DNA of 64,000 nt from Kangiellaceae bacterium (GCA_019090895.1 JAHRVB010000091.1:1-64000); one strand, 5' to 3'; positions 9,868 through 20,737 are shown, numbered from the stretch's first letter. Notes: a model not told the origin generated them from the sequence alone. Program-made: numbers and translations.

Positions 9868-11757
9868 TTACCAGCCGCATTGGCGTGTTTTATTTTGTTC
9901 ATCTAACCATGTCTTTAGAGGAGCAAAATAATCAATGATGGCAGTTGCGTCCATTTCACGCTGTCCGGTCATCGCTTCTAATGCATCTTGCCATGGTTTG
10001 CTTGAACCCATTTCTAGCATTGCATTCAGCTTTTTACCCGCTTCTTTGTTGCCATAAATAGAACAGCGATGAAGAGGTCCTTCGCTGCCCGATATTTTGC
10101 AAAGTTCACGATGAAATTGGAACTGTAGAATTCGAGCCAGGAAATAACGCGAGTAGGGCGTGTTTCCTGGGACGTGGTATTTAGCGCCAGGATCGAAATC
10201 ACTTTCCGTTCGTTCGATAGGGGCTTTCACTCCTTGGTATTCTTCTCTTAATTTCCACCAGGCTTGATTATATTGTTCAGCAGGGATTTCACCATTAAAT
10301 ACACCCCAACGCCATTTGTCGACTAACAAACCAAAAGGTAAGAAAGAGACTCCTTCAAGCGCTTTTTTCATGAGAAAAGGCAAATCGCCTGATGCATCTG
10401 GTTCTTGTTCGATCAGGCCTATTTCTTTTAAATATTTAGGTGTAATGGAAAGCGAGATAGTATCTCCAATGGCTTCATGAAATCCATCATTTGCACTGCC
10501 TCTATAAAGAACATCTTGTTTTAGGTTATAAGCTCTTTGGTAGAAATTGTGGCCAAGCTCATGATGAATAACCGAAAAGTCCTCAGCAGTGCGCTTTATA
10601 CACATTTTGATCCGGTAATCAGTGGTACTCAAATCCCAAGCACTTGCATGGCATTGAACATCTCGGTCTCTAGGTTTAACAAATAAGGATTTTTCCCAAA
10701 AAGAGTCCGGAAGGGAGTTAAAGCCAAGCGATTTGAAGAAGTTCTCAGCAGTTCTGACCATTTCTATTTCGGTATAGTGTTTAGCTGCTAACCGACTTGT
10801 GACATCAATGGCTGGCGTATCACTTGGTGGAGCGACATCGTCATAAATATTTTCCCAGCTTTGAGCCCACATATTCCCAAGAAGATGAGCGGGAATCGGT
10901 TCGCTTAATGAAACGATATCATCGCCATATTTTTGGTTTAATTTAGCTCGAACGTGACATTGGAGCGAATCATAAAGTGGTTTTACCTGCCCCCACACAC
11001 GATCCATATCTGCCGCAAAGTCGTCCGCAGGCATATCGTATTTGGATCGCCAGAATGCGCCAGTATCACTATAACCAAGATCCCTTGATCCTTCGTTGGC
11101 GATTTCTACCATACGTTGGTATCCGCCACGCATTTGTGGTGATACCTTGCGCCAGTTGGTCCAAGCGGCAAGTAATGCCGCTTCATCATCTGAGTTTGCT
11201 AAAGTTTCACTCAGTTGCCCTAAAGTAAAGCACTCTTTATCTGCTGTGCATCCTTTTGCGTAGGTAGCATCTAAGTTAGATGTAATTGTCGCAAGCTCTT
11301 TAGTTTTGGCATCATTGTTAGGTGCTGGTAATACTAACCCTTGTTTGAGAGCATTAAGTTTTCGCCGCGTGTCAAAGTCTAGGGTTAAATGATCGAATTT
11401 CTGAGCGCCAATGGCTAGTTCGACACCCATTTTCGTGGCTTCTTCACCCGCTTTTGCTGCAAGAGCATTGGTATCATCATTAACAAAATTTGCTTGCACC
11501 CAAAATGCTTTATTAAGTAATTCGTAATCATTTTCGAGGGAAATCTCAGCATTGGCAACGAATTTTTTAGCGTCTGTAGCGGTTAATTCAACCTTCACTT
11601 CTATTTCAGGCTTTGCTGTTTCGCTGGGTTGACAAGCGATAGTCAAGGAAGCTACTGCTAAGAAAACACAGGTCTTAGAGAACTTAGCGAGTCTATCTGC
11701 ATGGTTATTCAATTCGCAGTGCTTTTTGTAATTCTTGGGAACGGTTAGTTTTTTCAT
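9868..11757 (-). CDS. M2 family (ACE-like) dipeptidyl carboxypeptidase, probable lipoprotein
   Basis: A zinc metallopeptidase of the angiotensin-converting-enzyme family, expected to release C-terminal dipeptides from oligopeptides in the periplasm or at the envelope. The HExxH motif is seen as IHHELGHNFYQRAY (H399, E400, H403), with the third ligand Glu in FHEAIGDTIS (E428). YHVPGNTPYSRYFLARILQFQFHREL is also typical of the family. The N-terminus has a long basic region before a hydrophobic stretch ending LTIAC (Cys42), a plausible but non-ideal lipobox. Length (629 aa) fits bacterial single-domain M2 enzymes. It stands alone; its promoter must lie in the 400-base region before it. Confidence 0.9.
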   Translation of the reverse strand: MKKLTVPKNYKKHCELNNHADRLAKFSKTCVFLAVASLTIACQPSETAKPEIEVKVELTATDAKKFVANAEISLENDYELLNKAFWVQANFVNDDTNALAAKAGEEATKMGVELAIGAQKFDHLTLDFDTRRKLNALKQGLVLPAPNNDAKTKELATITSNLDATYAKGCTADKECFTLGQLSETLANSDDEAALLAAWTNWRKVSPQMRGGYQRMVEIANEGSRDLGYSDTGAFWRSKYDMPADDFAADMDRVWGQVKPLYDSLQCHVRAKLNQKYGDDIVSLSEPIPAHLLGNMWAQSWENIYDDVAPPSDTPAIDVTSRLAAKHYTEIEMVRTAENFFKSLGFNSLPDSFWEKSLFVKPRDRDVQCHASAWDLSTTDYRIKMCIKRTAEDFSVIHHELGHNFYQRAYNLKQDVLYRGSANDGFHEAIGDTISLSITPKYLKEIGLIEQEPDASGDLPFLMKKALEGVSFLPFGLLVDKWRWGVFNGEIPAEQYNQAWWKLREEYQGVKAPIERTESDFDPGAKYHVPGNTPYSRYFLARILQFQFHRELCKISGSEGPLHRCSIYGNKEAGKKLNAMLEMGSSKPWQDALEAMTGQREMDATAIIDYFAPLKTWLDEQNKTRQCGW

Positions 11758-12178
11758 TGATTACCCTTTTTCTTATATGAGCTAGCTTCTTAGTATTATT
11801 CGTTGATGGGTTATTTCGAAACAATTGAAGGCGCTTAAGTACTTAAGACATATTGTCGCAAAAATTCGCACCTTAACGTAACTATCGGATTAATTATTTA
11901 CGCGATACAGGATAAACAGGTTGAGGGCCTACCTCAAGTAGTTAATGAACGCTTAGGCGGATGTAACGAACTATTAACCACTCAAAAAACGAAGCTGTGA
12001 CCTAAGTCCAAATGGATGCTCAATAATTGAGCTATTATAATTGCAACAATTTGTTAAATATTGTAATCTCAGTCAGTTGAGTTTCTAAAATTTTAGCTTC
12101 TAGAAACTAGATAAGGGATGCAATTGGTTATGCAAGGTATTGATATTAAATTAAAAACTTCTTTTTAAAGGTGTGCCA
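11758..12178. other. intergenic region between divergent genes
   Basis: About 420 bases separating the M2 peptidase gene (minus strand) from the chalcone-isomerase-like gene (plus strand). It is AT-rich and should hold two divergent promoters. I found no open frame of note, no clear palindrome and no terminator-like hairpin. Confidence 0.6.
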
Positions 12179-12751
12179 GTGAATAAGATTCTTGTCTTAG
12201 TAGTTTCATGTGTATTATTAACTCCCTTTGGCAGTAATGCCGACTCATTAACTGCGGTTGACCTCGAAGAGGTGATTATCTTATCTCCCGGTGGAGCAGA
12301 ATTACGTTTAAAAGGTTCTGCGACAAAGTCTAACGCTCGGCAAGCAATATATGTTGGCGGACTTTATTTGCAAAATGACAGCGCTTCGGTCGAAGAATTG
12401 ATAAATAGCAACGGCGCGAAACGATTCTTGATCAAAACCACCGATTCGGTGCCTCCAGAAACGATTATTAGAGCAATAAATCTTGGTATGACCGTCAATA
12501 ATAATGAAGACGAACTGGAACAATTGATACCTCAAATAAAGAAATTCAATCAAATATGGAAATTAGAGGTTCGACAAGGCGACGAAGTCTGTATCGACTT
12601 CACAGAAGCAATGGGAACCAATATCAGTGTTAATGGTGAAAGTAAGGGAACCATAGATGGTGATGTCTTCTATAGAGCTTTTCTAAAATCATGGATAGGA
12701 GAGCGTCCTCTTAATAATTCGATTAAGAAACAGCTTTTAGGAATCAACTAG
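12179..12751 (+). CDS. periplasmic chalcone-isomerase-fold protein
   Basis: A secreted protein of about 190 aa with an N-terminal signal peptide (VNKILVLVVSC... to SNA). The mature part follows the bacterial chalcone isomerase-like pattern (Chalcone_3 type): LRLKGSATKSN, AIYVGGLYLQN, RFLIKTTDSVPPETI, GDEVCIDFTEAMGTNISVNG and a closing FYRAFLKSWIGERPL. Bacterial members are not known to act on chalcones; their ligand and role are unclear. The GTG at 12179 is preferred over the GTG at 12173 because AAAGG ends 7 bases before it, a normal Shine-Dalgarno distance. No partner genes adjoin it, so no pathway can be inferred. Confidence 0.82.
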   Translation: MNKILVLVVSCVLLTPFGSNADSLTAVDLEEVIILSPGGAELRLKGSATKSNARQAIYVGGLYLQNDSASVEELINSNGAKRFLIKTTDSVPPETIIRAINLGMTVNNNEDELEQLIPQIKKFNQIWKLEVRQGDEVCIDFTEAMGTNISVNGESKGTIDGDVFYRAFLKSWIGERPLNNSIKKQLLGIN

Positions 12752-13108
12752 TCAGTTCAAAGTTTATCTATCTTCTGGGTTATTTTATTACTAACGTGGT
12801 TCTGAACAAAAATTACCCAGATATATACCTTACCTAAGTACTACTCGGTATGAAAGTGCATTTGTAGTCCGTTTTAATCGAACCTAGACCATACAACTTT
12901 GGTATAGGTTATCGAAAATTAGCCGGAACACGCTGATCTTACGTACTATTTATTCTTTGAGTCAGATTTATTAATCGATCAAATCCCTGTATAATTATCA
13001 ACTCATAAACTATCCTAATAATTACTCATAAGAACGAAATATTGTTGTCATTGTACAATCTCTCTTTAACGAGTTTCGTTCGAATCAAATATCAAGAGGA
13101 TCTCTAGC
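12752..13108 (+). other. intergenic region upstream of acnB
   Basis: About 350 bases without a gene. A perfect TATAAT lies at 12990-12995, with only a weak -35 (TTTATT, 17-base spacing). A good ribosome binding site, AAGAGGA, ends 8 bases before the acnB GTG. No terminator is visible after the preceding gene. Confidence 0.5.
12967..12995 (+). promoter_or_regulatory. candidate sigma70 promoter of acnB
   Basis: TATAAT at 12990-12995 is a perfect -10 element; the hexamer 17 bases upstream (TTTATT) matches the -35 consensus poorly, so an activator may be needed. It would give a leader of about 105 bases before the acnB start. The call rests on sequence similarity only. Confidence 0.35.
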
Positions 13109-15697
13109 GTGTTACAAGCTTATCGAAATCATGTAGAAGAAAGAGCTGGGCAAGGAATTGTTCCTAAACCACTATCGGTAGAACAAGTTACGGACTTAGT
13201 TGAGTTATTAAAAAATCCACCAACAGGAGAATCGGAATTCTTAATGGAGCTACTAGCCCATCGTATACCGGCAGGTGTGGATGAAGCCGCTTATGTAAAG
13301 GCTGCGTTTTTATCCGCTGTTGCTAAAGGAGAAGAGTCGTCACCCCTTGTAGATCAAAAATGTGCAATCGAATTACTTGGGACAATGTTAGGTGGATACA
13401 ACATTTCGACCTTAGTTGAAATGCTAGATGACGCAGCTCTAGGAGAGCTTGCGGGACAACAATTAAATCATACATTGTTGATGTTTGATGCGTTTCATGA
13501 TGTTGCCGATAAAGCAAAAGCGGGTAACAAGAACGCAAAAAATGTAATGCAAAGTTGGGCGGACGGAGAGTGGTTTACTAGTCGAGCCAAATTGGCAGAG
13601 AAAGTGACTTTGACTGTGTTTATGGTACCAGGAGAAACCAATACTGATGACTTATCGCCCGCGCAAGACGCGTGGTCTCGTCCAGATATCCCGTTGCATT
13701 CATTGGCAATGCTTAAGAATCCAAAACCGGGAGTCGAAGGTAATCCTTTAGAAATAATTGAACAACTAAAAACCAAAGGTCATCCTGTCGTTTATGTTGG
13801 TGATGTTGTGGGAACGGGATCCTCTCGCAAGTCAGCCACAAATTCTGTGCTGTGGTTAATGGGAGATGATATTCCACACATTCCAAATAAGCGTGCTGGA
13901 GGATTTTGTCTAGGCAGTAAAATCGCACCGATATTCTTCAATACTATGGAAGATGCGGGAGCATTGCCGGTAGAAGTTGACGTTTCGAAATTAGAAATGG
14001 GAGACGTTATCGATATTTATCCTTACGCTGGAAAAATTGAGAAGGATGGTGAGCTAGTTGCCGAGTTTGAATTGAAGACTGATGTATTGCTGGATGAAGT
14101 ACAAGCCGGCGGACGAATCCCATTAATTATTGGTAGAGGTTTAACCACTAGAGCAAGAGAATACTTGGGATTAGCAACCAGTGATTTGTTCCGACAGCCA
14201 GACCCTGTCGTCGATTCAGATAAAGGATTCACGTTAGCACAAAAAATGGTGGGTAAGGCCTGTGGTTTAGAAGGTGTTCGAGCTCATCAATATTGTGAAC
14301 CGAAAATGACAACGGTTGGTTCTCAAGATACAACCGGACCAATGACACGAGACGAACTGAAAGATTTGGCTTGTTTGGGCTTTTCAGCAGATCTAACGAT
14401 GCAATCATTCTGTCATACAGCGGCATATCCTAAGCCTGTAGATATTGACACTCAACATACTCTTCCAGAATTTATTATGAATCGAGGAGGCGTTTCTCTT
14501 AGACCTGGAGACGGGATTATTCATAGTTGGTTAAACCGAATGTTGCTACCTGATACAGTCGGAACGGGTGGAGATTCCCACACTCGTTTTCCAATCGGTA
14601 TTTCGTTTCCAGCGGGATCTGGCTTAGTGGCTTTTGCCGCGGCTACAGGCGTAATGCCGCTTGATATGCCCGAGTCAGTATTGGTTCGCTTTAAAGGTGA
14701 AATGCAGCCAGGTGTCACTTTACGAGATCTTGTTAATGCGATTCCTTATGCAGCAATTCAAGAAGGTTTATTGACCGTAGAAAAGGAAGGTAAGAAAAAT
14801 GTATTCTCTGGTCGAATATTAGAGATAGAAGGATTACCGACACTTAAAGTTGAACAAGCATTTGAACTATCTGACGCAGCGGCGGAACGAAGTGCAGCGG
14901 GTTGCTCTATCAAGCTAGATAAAGAACCAATTATTGAATATCTGACCTCGAATATCACACTACTTAAGTGGATGATTAAAGAAGGCTACGGCGATGCGCG
15001 TACGATTGGTCGAAGAATAGAAAATATGGAAAAATGGCTAGCGAATCCCGAACTGATGTCTGCCGATGCTGATGCAGAATATGCATCTGTCATCGAAATC
15101 GATTTAGATGAGATTAAAGAGCCCATTCTAGCGTGCCCTAATGACCCAGATGATGTAAAACTATTGTCTGACGTACAAGGGAATAAGATAGATGAAGTCT
15201 TCATTGGTAGCTGTATGACAAACATTGGCCATTACAGAGCAGCAGGTAAGTTGTTGGAAAAAACCGATGCTATACCCACTCGGCTGTGGATTGCTCCACC
15301 GACAAAAATGGACGAGCATCAACTGATGCAAGAAGGTTATTACAATATATTCGCCGCGGCAGGTGCGCGAACTGAAATGCCGGGTTGTTCTTTGTGTATG
15401 GGGAACCAAGCAAGAGTCGCGGCCAATTCTACTGTTGTATCGACTTCAACTAGGAATTTCCCTAACCGACTGGGTAACGGTGCCGATGTCTATTTGGCGT
15501 CTGCGGAATTAGCAGCAGTAGCTTCAATCCTAGGTAAATTACCAACTGTTGAAGAATACATGAGCTATGCATCTGATTTAGATACCATGAGTGATGAAAT
15601 ATATCGATATCTTAACTTCCACGAAATAGAGGATTTTAAGAAGTCTGCTTCGATGGTAACAATACCGATAGAAAATAAAATTGTTGTAGGTCAATGA
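13109..15697 (+). CDS. acnB: bifunctional aconitate hydratase B / 2-methylisocitrate dehydratase
   Basis: AcnB interconverts citrate and isocitrate in the TCA cycle through a [4Fe-4S] cluster, and in many bacteria also acts on 2-methylisocitrate. The 862-aa protein has the AcnB domain order: N-terminal helical HEAT-like domain ([22 protein letters not shown]), swivel domain, then the catalytic domains with the cluster Cys residues in [13 protein letters not shown] and [32 protein letters not shown] and [13 protein letters not shown] are also diagnostic. E. coli AcnB is 865 aa. The start is GTG with AAGAGGA 8 bases upstream. It appears monocistronic, followed by a strong terminator. Confidence 0.97.
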   Translation: MLQAYRNHVEERAGQGIVPKPLSVEQVTDLVELLKNPPTGESEFLMELLAHRIPAGVDEAAYVKAAFLSAVAKGEESSPLVDQKCAIELLGTMLGGYNISTLVEMLDDAALGELAGQQLNHTLLMFDAFHDVADKAKAGNKNAKNVMQSWADGEWFTSRAKLAEKVTLTVFMVPGETNTDDLSPAQDAWSRPDIPLHSLAMLKNPKPGVEGNPLEIIEQLKTKGHPVVYVGDVVGTGSSRKSATNSVLWLMGDDIPHIPNKRAGGFCLGSKIAPIFFNTMEDAGALPVEVDVSKLEMGDVIDIYPYAGKIEKDGELVAEFELKTDVLLDEVQAGGRIPLIIGRGLTTRAREYLGLATSDLFRQPDPVVDSDKGFTLAQKMVGKACGLEGVRAHQYCEPKMTTVGSQDTTGPMTRDELKDLACLGFSADLTMQSFCHTAAYPKPVDIDTQHTLPEFIMNRGGVSLRPGDGIIHSWLNRMLLPDTVGTGGDSHTRFPIGISFPAGSGLVAFAAATGVMPLDMPESVLVRFKGEMQPGVTLRDLVNAIPYAAIQEGLLTVEKEGKKNVFSGRILEIEGLPTLKVEQAFELSDAAAERSAAGCSIKLDKEPIIEYLTSNITLLKWMIKEGYGDARTIGRRIENMEKWLANPELMSADADAEYASVIEIDLDEIKEPILACPNDPDDVKLLSDVQGNKIDEVFIGSCMTNIGHYRAAGKLLEKTDAIPTRLWIAPPTKMDEHQLMQEGYYNIFAAAGARTEMPGCSLCMGNQARVAANSTVVSTSTRNFPNRLGNGADVYLASAELAAVASILGKLPTVEEYMSYASDLDTMSDEIYRYLNFHEIEDFKKSASMVTIPIENKIVVGQ

Positions 15698-15740
15698 GTC
15701 TAAGTTCGAGTTGGCAATATCGAGCGATATGATTCTAATT

Positions 15741-15765
15741 AAAGCACCCGATGGGTGCTTTTTTT
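15741..15765 (+). terminator. Rho-independent terminator of acnB
   Basis: Perfect 9-bp stem AAAGCACCC / GGGTGCTTT with the 3-base loop GAT, followed by a run of T (15759-15765). It lies 44 bases after the acnB stop and separates it from the folC group. Confidence 0.92.
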
Positions 15766-15810
15766 ATAGTGAATTTTAAGCAGTAGCAATTCAAGTTAAT
15801 CAAGCTATTC

Positions 15811-17115
15811 ATGATTAGTTTATCCGGCAAATATATGAAAAACTTAAAACAATGGCTCGAACATATTGAGAGCTTTCATCCTGAAGAAATAGAGCTTGGG
15901 TTAGAGCGCATTAGCGATGTCGCGAGTACTATGGGGTTGCTTGAACAATCAAGCAAAATTATTTTAGTCGGGGGGACCAACGGTAAAGGATCTTGTGTAG
16001 CCACTATCGAGTCGCTAGCAAGATGCTATAACAAGACTTATGGGAGTTACACTTCACCTCATCTTGTTCGGTTTAATGAACGAATTAAGATAAATGGTCA
16101 AGAAGTATGCGACTCGCAATTAACTGATGCATTTGAATCGATTGAATCTTGCAGAAAGAATACAACGTTAACCTTCTTCGAGTTTACTACTTTAGCGGCA
16201 TTATTTATCTTTAAGCAAACTAGCCTGGATCTAATTATATTAGAAGTCGGACTCGGAGGGCGTTTAGACGCTGTAAACATTATCGATCCTGATGTCAGTG
16301 TTATTACCACTATCGACAAAGACCATGAGTCTTGGCTGGGCGATAATCTTACTGATATAGCACATGAAAAAAGTGGTATTTACCGAAATAACGCCATTAA
16401 TATTGTAGGAGATAAGCGAAGTTTTTCTCTTTTGAAGTTCCAGAAGCATCTTTCCGGTTTGGAAATCGATTTGGCTCGAGTATTTTGCCAAAAATTTGTA
16501 AACGAAGCGGAGATAGAAATGGTGGTGAACAGTCGAATTCACAACCCTAATAGACTTTTGAAACAAAACATCGAATGTGGAATTGCTGCATTTATAAATG
16601 TTTTTAGTGATTCGGAAATAAAGCCGATTGTTGAGAATCGTAATATAGAATTCGGTAAAGAGTTCAACATCGCGTCGATAATATCAAATATTGAAATAGC
16701 AGGGCGGTTTCATCAAGTAATGGATTCCCCTGTGACTATTGTCGATGTTGGGCATAATTCACAGGCAGCGAGGAATTTAGTTCAGCAAATATCAGGCTTG
16801 GAAAGAATTTCGACCCGTGTCATCATTTGTGGCATGATGAATGATAAAGCAATCGCTGACTACTTGACGATTCTTGATGTTGTTGCGGACCACTGGATTT
16901 TCGTTGATTTACCAGGTCCTCGAGCGGCAAAGGCAGTCCAATTAAGGGATATACATCAGCAAAAGAAGTTGAAGAGTTTTGTCTCAATTGAGTCATCAGT
17001 TGCCGCAGCACATAGGACCGCAGTAGGACTAGAGCAGGGAAATGTGCAAATTTTCGTACTAGGATCATTTATAACGGTGTCAGAGATGCTTCTCTATTTG
17101 CCGAATAATTGTTAA
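15811..17115 (+). CDS. folC: bifunctional folylpolyglutamate synthase / dihydrofolate synthase
   Basis: FolC joins L-glutamate to dihydropteroate and adds further glutamates to folates, using ATP. The 434-aa protein shows the Mur-ligase-like P-loop VGGTNGKGSCVATIES, then YTSPHLVRFNERIKING, the Mg/ATP-site segment LEVGLGGRLDAVNIIDPD and TTIDKDHESWLGDNL, and the C-terminal domain beginning IVDVGHNSQAARNL. The ATG at 15811 has no obvious Shine-Dalgarno; an alternative ATG at 15835 (MKNLKQWLEHIESFHP) would also keep the whole domain. It begins the conserved gammaproteobacterial order folC-dedD-cvpA-purF. Confidence 0.95.
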   Translation: MISLSGKYMKNLKQWLEHIESFHPEEIELGLERISDVASTMGLLEQSSKIILVGGTNGKGSCVATIESLARCYNKTYGSYTSPHLVRFNERIKINGQEVCDSQLTDAFESIESCRKNTTLTFFEFTTLAALFIFKQTSLDLIILEVGLGGRLDAVNIIDPDVSVITTIDKDHESWLGDNLTDIAHEKSGIYRNNAINIVGDKRSFSLLKFQKHLSGLEIDLARVFCQKFVNEAEIEMVVNSRIHNPNRLLKQNIECGIAAFINVFSDSEIKPIVENRNIEFGKEFNIASIISNIEIAGRFHQVMDSPVTIVDVGHNSQAARNLVQQISGLERISTRVIICGMMNDKAIADYLTILDVVADHWIFVDLPGPRAAKAVQLRDIHQQKKLKSFVSIESSVAAAHRTAVGLEQGNVQIFVLGSFITVSEMLLYLPNNC

Positions 17116-17148
17116 CCTTGGCATCTTTGGAAGTAGTGAGATTCATTT

Positions 17149-17928
17149 GTGGAAAATAGCTTAAAACAGAGAATAATAGGCGCGGCCGTCTTAGCGGCTT
17201 TGGCAATTGTTTTTTTACCCGCAATATTAAAAGAAAAAGCTAGTAACGGAACTTTTAGCAGTAAAATCCCAGCCAAACCCCAAGAGCTGGAAGAGTATCG
17301 TATCGATATAAAAAAAATTGATCAATTCAATAGCGAAAAGGATTCTCTTCTTATTGAAAGAGAGGTCGTTACATCAACCAATGAATCCAATGCCAAAGTA
17401 GCCACCGGCAACACTCAAAGCTTAAATCAGAACAAGGGCTTGTTAACCGAGAATCAAATCGTTGAGAATAACAGTCAACAAAGAAAGACTAAATCTAAAT
17501 CAGTCACTAACCCTAACAGCGCTCCTTCACCAATTAAAAAAGAACCTCAACTCAACTCTTCTTCATCGCAGAAAACAGCGAGCAAGACGGATGTCAAAAA
17601 CAATCAGTTACCTGGTAAACCTGATAGATCCAACAAAGCTGACCCGGAATCTTCGCAGAAATTAAATGATAAATATGTGAGTGCGGCTTGGGTCGTTCAG
17701 GTAGCGAGCTTTTCTAATTTAAAGAATGCGACCAATCTCATTAATAAGTTGAAGCAAAACAACTTTAAGGCATACCGGCGTCAGGCAATAACCGACGGTA
17801 AGACCGTATATCGAGTCTTTGTTGGCCCTTATATCAATAGGCGAGAGGCTGAGAGCGCTTCGGCTCCCATCACGCTAGTGAGTGAGACAAAGGTAGGACT
17901 TCGTATTTTTGACCCGTTGAAACACTGA
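17149..17928 (+). CDS. dedD: SPOR domain cell-division protein DedD
   Basis: DedD is a single-pass inner-membrane protein that gathers at the septal ring by binding denuded peptidoglycan and helps constriction. The 259-aa product has a short cytoplasmic N-terminus, one transmembrane helix (IIGAAVLAALAIVFLPAIL, residues about 9-27), a long low-complexity Ser/Lys/Asn/Gln linker (about 30-175) and a C-terminal SPOR domain (AAWVVQVASFSNLKNATNLI through VYRVFVGPYINRREAE). The start codon is GTG, 33 bases after folC. Its location between folC and cvpA is the standard one, which secures the name despite the poorly conserved linker. Confidence 0.9.
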   Translation: MENSLKQRIIGAAVLAALAIVFLPAILKEKASNGTFSSKIPAKPQELEEYRIDIKKIDQFNSEKDSLLIEREVVTSTNESNAKVATGNTQSLNQNKGLLTENQIVENNSQQRKTKSKSVTNPNSAPSPIKKEPQLNSSSSQKTASKTDVKNNQLPGKPDRSNKADPESSQKLNDKYVSAAWVVQVASFSNLKNATNLINKLKQNNFKAYRRQAITDGKTVYRVFVGPYINRREAESASAPITLVSETKVGLRIFDPLKH

Positions 17929-18010
17929 TACAGATGAATCTAGGTTTACCTCGGCTATGCTTATTTGCTAAAATTACGCCTTTCTTCATCAACTCTAGAC
18001 ATTACCCTAT

Positions 18011-18532
18011 ATGCAGTGGATAGACTGGGCCATACTAATAGTGATTGGGCTTTCAGCGGGAATTAGCTTACTCAGAGGGTTTGTTCGTGAAGCACTATCG
18101 CTTGCGGGCTGGATACTGGCTTTTTTTATCGCCAAAGGATTCTATCAAGAGTTCTCTACTTTGCTAACTTCTTATATCGAAACCCCTAGTTTACGTTTTG
18201 CCGTTTCATGGGCGGCATTATTTGTAATGACGTTGACTGTGAGTGGGCTGGTGAATTATTTACTCAGTCAACTGATAGAAAAAGCTGGTTTGAGCGGAAT
18301 GGACAGAGTTATGGGGATGGCCTTCGGAGCGTTGAGAGGCGTGCTGTTAGTATCATTAGTTGTGCTAATACTGCGCGAGTTTACACCGGTTAAACAAGAT
18401 AGATGGTGGCAAAAGTCGCAGTTGGTCCCGCACGTAGAGATCTTAAGTAATTGGTTCTTCAAGCATGTCGAGGATGTTATTCCTGGCGTTACAGCTCAAT
18501 TACCCGAGAGTCTTAGAAAGTCTGGTAAGTGA
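18011..18532 (+). CDS. cvpA: CvpA family membrane protein
   Basis: A 173-aa inner-membrane protein of the colicin V production family. It has about four hydrophobic segments, starting WIDWAILIVIGLSAGISLLRGFVREALSLAGWILAFFIA, with the conserved RGFVREALSL motif between the first two. CvpA is needed for colicin V production in E. coli and for envelope homeostasis in several bacteria; its molecular activity is not settled. It directly precedes purF, as in E. coli where the two are co-transcribed, with 85 bases between them here. Confidence 0.92.
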   Translation: MQWIDWAILIVIGLSAGISLLRGFVREALSLAGWILAFFIAKGFYQEFSTLLTSYIETPSLRFAVSWAALFVMTLTVSGLVNYLLSQLIEKAGLSGMDRVMGMAFGALRGVLLVSLVVLILREFTPVKQDRWWQKSQLVPHVEILSNWFFKHVEDVIPGVTAQLPESLRKSGK

Positions 18533-18617
18533 TTTGTTTGAAAAACGAATTTATTGAGTCATATTGTAGTTAATACAGTCTTTGTTTTACAAGACGAGTT
18601 AAAGAAGGTTTTAAATC

Positions 18618-20171
18618 ATGTGTGGCATAGTCGGGATATACAGTTCTTCAGCAGTTAATCAGAGTTTGTACGATGCATTGACTGTTTTGCAACACCGTGG
18701 ACAGGACGCTGCTGGTATTGTTACCTTTGAAGATGGGCAGATGTTTCTGCGAAAAGCAAATGGGCTTGTTAAAGATGTGTTTCATACTCGCCATATGCGC
18801 AGATTACAAGGAAATATTGGCGTTGGTCATGTGCGTTACCCAACAGCTGGCTGTTCTAGTTCTGCAGAAGCACAGCCGTTGTATGTAAACTCACCTTATG
18901 GAATTGTACTCGCTCACAACGGAAATCTAACCAACAAAAATGAATTAAAGAAAGAGTTGTGGGAGACTGATAAGAGACACATTAATACGAGTTCGGATTC
19001 GGAAATACTTCTCAACATTTTCGCACATGAATTGCAGCAGCGACAGGTGGGTGACATTACTGAAGAAATCGTATTCGACTCGATAGAAAAAGTGTATGAG
19101 CGTTGTAAAGGAGCTTATGCAGCAGTAGCACTAATTGCTGGCTATGGAATGGTTTGCTTTAGAGATGCGTACGGTATTAGACCGGCAGTTTTTGGAAAGA
19201 AAGAAGTGAACGGAGTCTTCGAATATATGGTTGCCTCTGAGAGTGTAGCATTAGATGCCCTCGGATTTACCATCGTTAGAGATGTAAAGCCCGGTGAAGC
19301 GATATTAATTAACAACAAAGGCGAATTGCATACACGGCAGTGTGTAACAAGAGAAGAACCCGCACCTTGTATTTTTGAGCACGTCTATTTAGCGAGACCT
19401 GACTCTATAATGGATGATATTTCAGTCTATCGTTCAAGGCTAAGAATGGGAGAGAGATTGGCTGATAAGATTACCCGAGAATGGAAAGATCACGATATCG
19501 AAGTGGTAATACCGATACCGGATACTTCGACAACGAGTGCTATGCAATTAGCAAATAAGTTAAATATTAAAATGAGACATGGTTTCGTAAAAAATCGTTA
19601 TATCGGACGAACGTTTATAATGCCAGGACAAGAAGTCAGAAAAAAATCTGTTCGTCAAAAATTAAATGCTATCGGACTGGAATTCAAAGGCAAAAATGTT
19701 TTGTTAGTAGACGATTCAATCGTCAGAGGAACAACGAGCCAACAGATCGTGGAAATGGCTCGAGATGCTGGTGCGAACAAAGTTTATTTCGCTTCCGCGG
19801 CACCGGCTGTGAGATTTCCAAACGTCTATGGAATTGATATGCCTTCTGCAACAGAGCTAATCGCACATGGCAGAACTGAAGATGAAGTTGGTGAGTTGAT
19901 AGGAGCCGATAAACTGATTTTCCAAGACCTGCAAGATCTTATTGAAACTTGCCAAGAAGGAAATCCAAAAATTTCTCGTTTTGATACGTCGGTATTTAAT
20001 GGAGAATATGTAACAGGTAATATCGATGCAGATTATTTAAAGCGGTTGGATGATGAACGTAACGATTCTGCAAAGCGAGACGAAAGCCGAGTTGAAGTTG
20101 TTGATGATTCTGAAGATGATCTTGATGATAACGATAGCTCTATTGAACTCCACAATGTAGGTGGTTCGTGA
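18618..20171 (+). CDS. purF: amidophosphoribosyltransferase
   Basis: PurF makes 5-phosphoribosylamine from PRPP and glutamine, the committed step of purine synthesis. The N-terminal Ntn glutaminase domain begins [11 protein letters not shown] with the catalytic Cys as residue 2 after Met removal; [11 protein letters not shown] and LAHNGNLTN follow. The phosphoribosyltransferase domain has the PRPP loop [20 protein letters not shown] near residue 365. Length 517 aa versus 505 in E. coli; the extra is an acidic C-terminal tail (residues about 480-510, many Asp/Glu/Ser). The last four bases overlap the start of the acyltransferase gene, implying translational coupling. Confidence 0.97.
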   Translation: MCGIVGIYSSSAVNQSLYDALTVLQHRGQDAAGIVTFEDGQMFLRKANGLVKDVFHTRHMRRLQGNIGVGHVRYPTAGCSSSAEAQPLYVNSPYGIVLAHNGNLTNKNELKKELWETDKRHINTSSDSEILLNIFAHELQQRQVGDITEEIVFDSIEKVYERCKGAYAAVALIAGYGMVCFRDAYGIRPAVFGKKEVNGVFEYMVASESVALDALGFTIVRDVKPGEAILINNKGELHTRQCVTREEPAPCIFEHVYLARPDSIMDDISVYRSRLRMGERLADKITREWKDHDIEVVIPIPDTSTTSAMQLANKLNIKMRHGFVKNRYIGRTFIMPGQEVRKKSVRQKLNAIGLEFKGKNVLLVDDSIVRGTTSQQIVEMARDAGANKVYFASAAPAVRFPNVYGIDMPSATELIAHGRTEDEVGELIGADKLIFQDLQDLIETCQEGNPKISRFDTSVFNGEYVTGNIDADYLKRLDDERNDSAKRDESRVEVVDDSEDDLDDNDSSIELHNVGGS

Positions 20172-20737
20172 TTCTAGCTAGTCTATCTAAATTTATTTTA
20201 GAATTTTTTGGTTGGTCAATTATTGGTCAGCCGCCAACCAACGAGAAATATGTAATTATTATTGCACCGCATACTTCTAATTGGGATTTTTTTATATTTA
20301 TATTAATGAAGTTTACTTTCCAGCTAAAAGTTGTGTTCATCGGGAAACATACGATTTTCATTGGTCCAGTTGGTTGGCTATTGCGAAAAATGGGCGGGCT
20401 ACCAGTGGATCGCTCTCGCGCGCATAACGTCGTTGATACAATAGTCGATGAGTTTAACAAGCGCGAGAATATGATCTTCGCACTATCCCCGGAAGGCACT
20501 CGTAGTTATTTACCGAATTGGAAGAGCGGCTTCTATCACATTGCAAGGAAAGCTAATATTCCAGTTCAGTCGGCATTTTTGAATATGACAAACAAAACTA
20601 TCGGTTGGGGTCCACTTTTTGAACTTTCCGATGATAAGTACTCTGACCTGGAACGAATGAAACAATTTTATCAAGATAAGAAAGGTTTCAAGCCAGAGAA
20701 ATTCAGCAAAATCGTATTTCTTTCGAGCAAGAGTTAA
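20168..20737 (+). CDS. PlsC-like 1-acyl-glycerol-3-phosphate acyltransferase family protein
   Basis: A 189-aa member of the glycerolipid acyltransferase superfamily. The catalytic HxxxxD motif is visible as [10 protein letters not shown] (near residue 32), and the substrate-binding block as [16 protein letters not shown] (near residue 107). It lacks long hydrophobic helices beyond the N-terminal region, so is likely peripheral at the inner membrane. Start is GTG overlapping the purF stop by 4 bases. Small stand-alone members like this are common in marine proteobacteria and their acyl acceptor is generally unknown; it should not be called PlsC itself without evidence. Confidence 0.82.
   Translation: MILASLSKFILEFFGWSIIGQPPTNEKYVIIIAPHTSNWDFFIFILMKFTFQLKVVFIGKHTIFIGPVGWLLRKMGGLPVDRSRAHNVVDTIVDEFNKRENMIFALSPEGTRSYLPNWKSGFYHIARKANIPVQSAFLNMTNKTIGWGPLFELSDDKYSDLERMKQFYQDKKGFKPEKFSKIVFLSSKS

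Noticed and set aside
13323-15409. Many open frames opposite acnB
   Set aside because: They are shadows of a strongly conserved gene on the plus strand.
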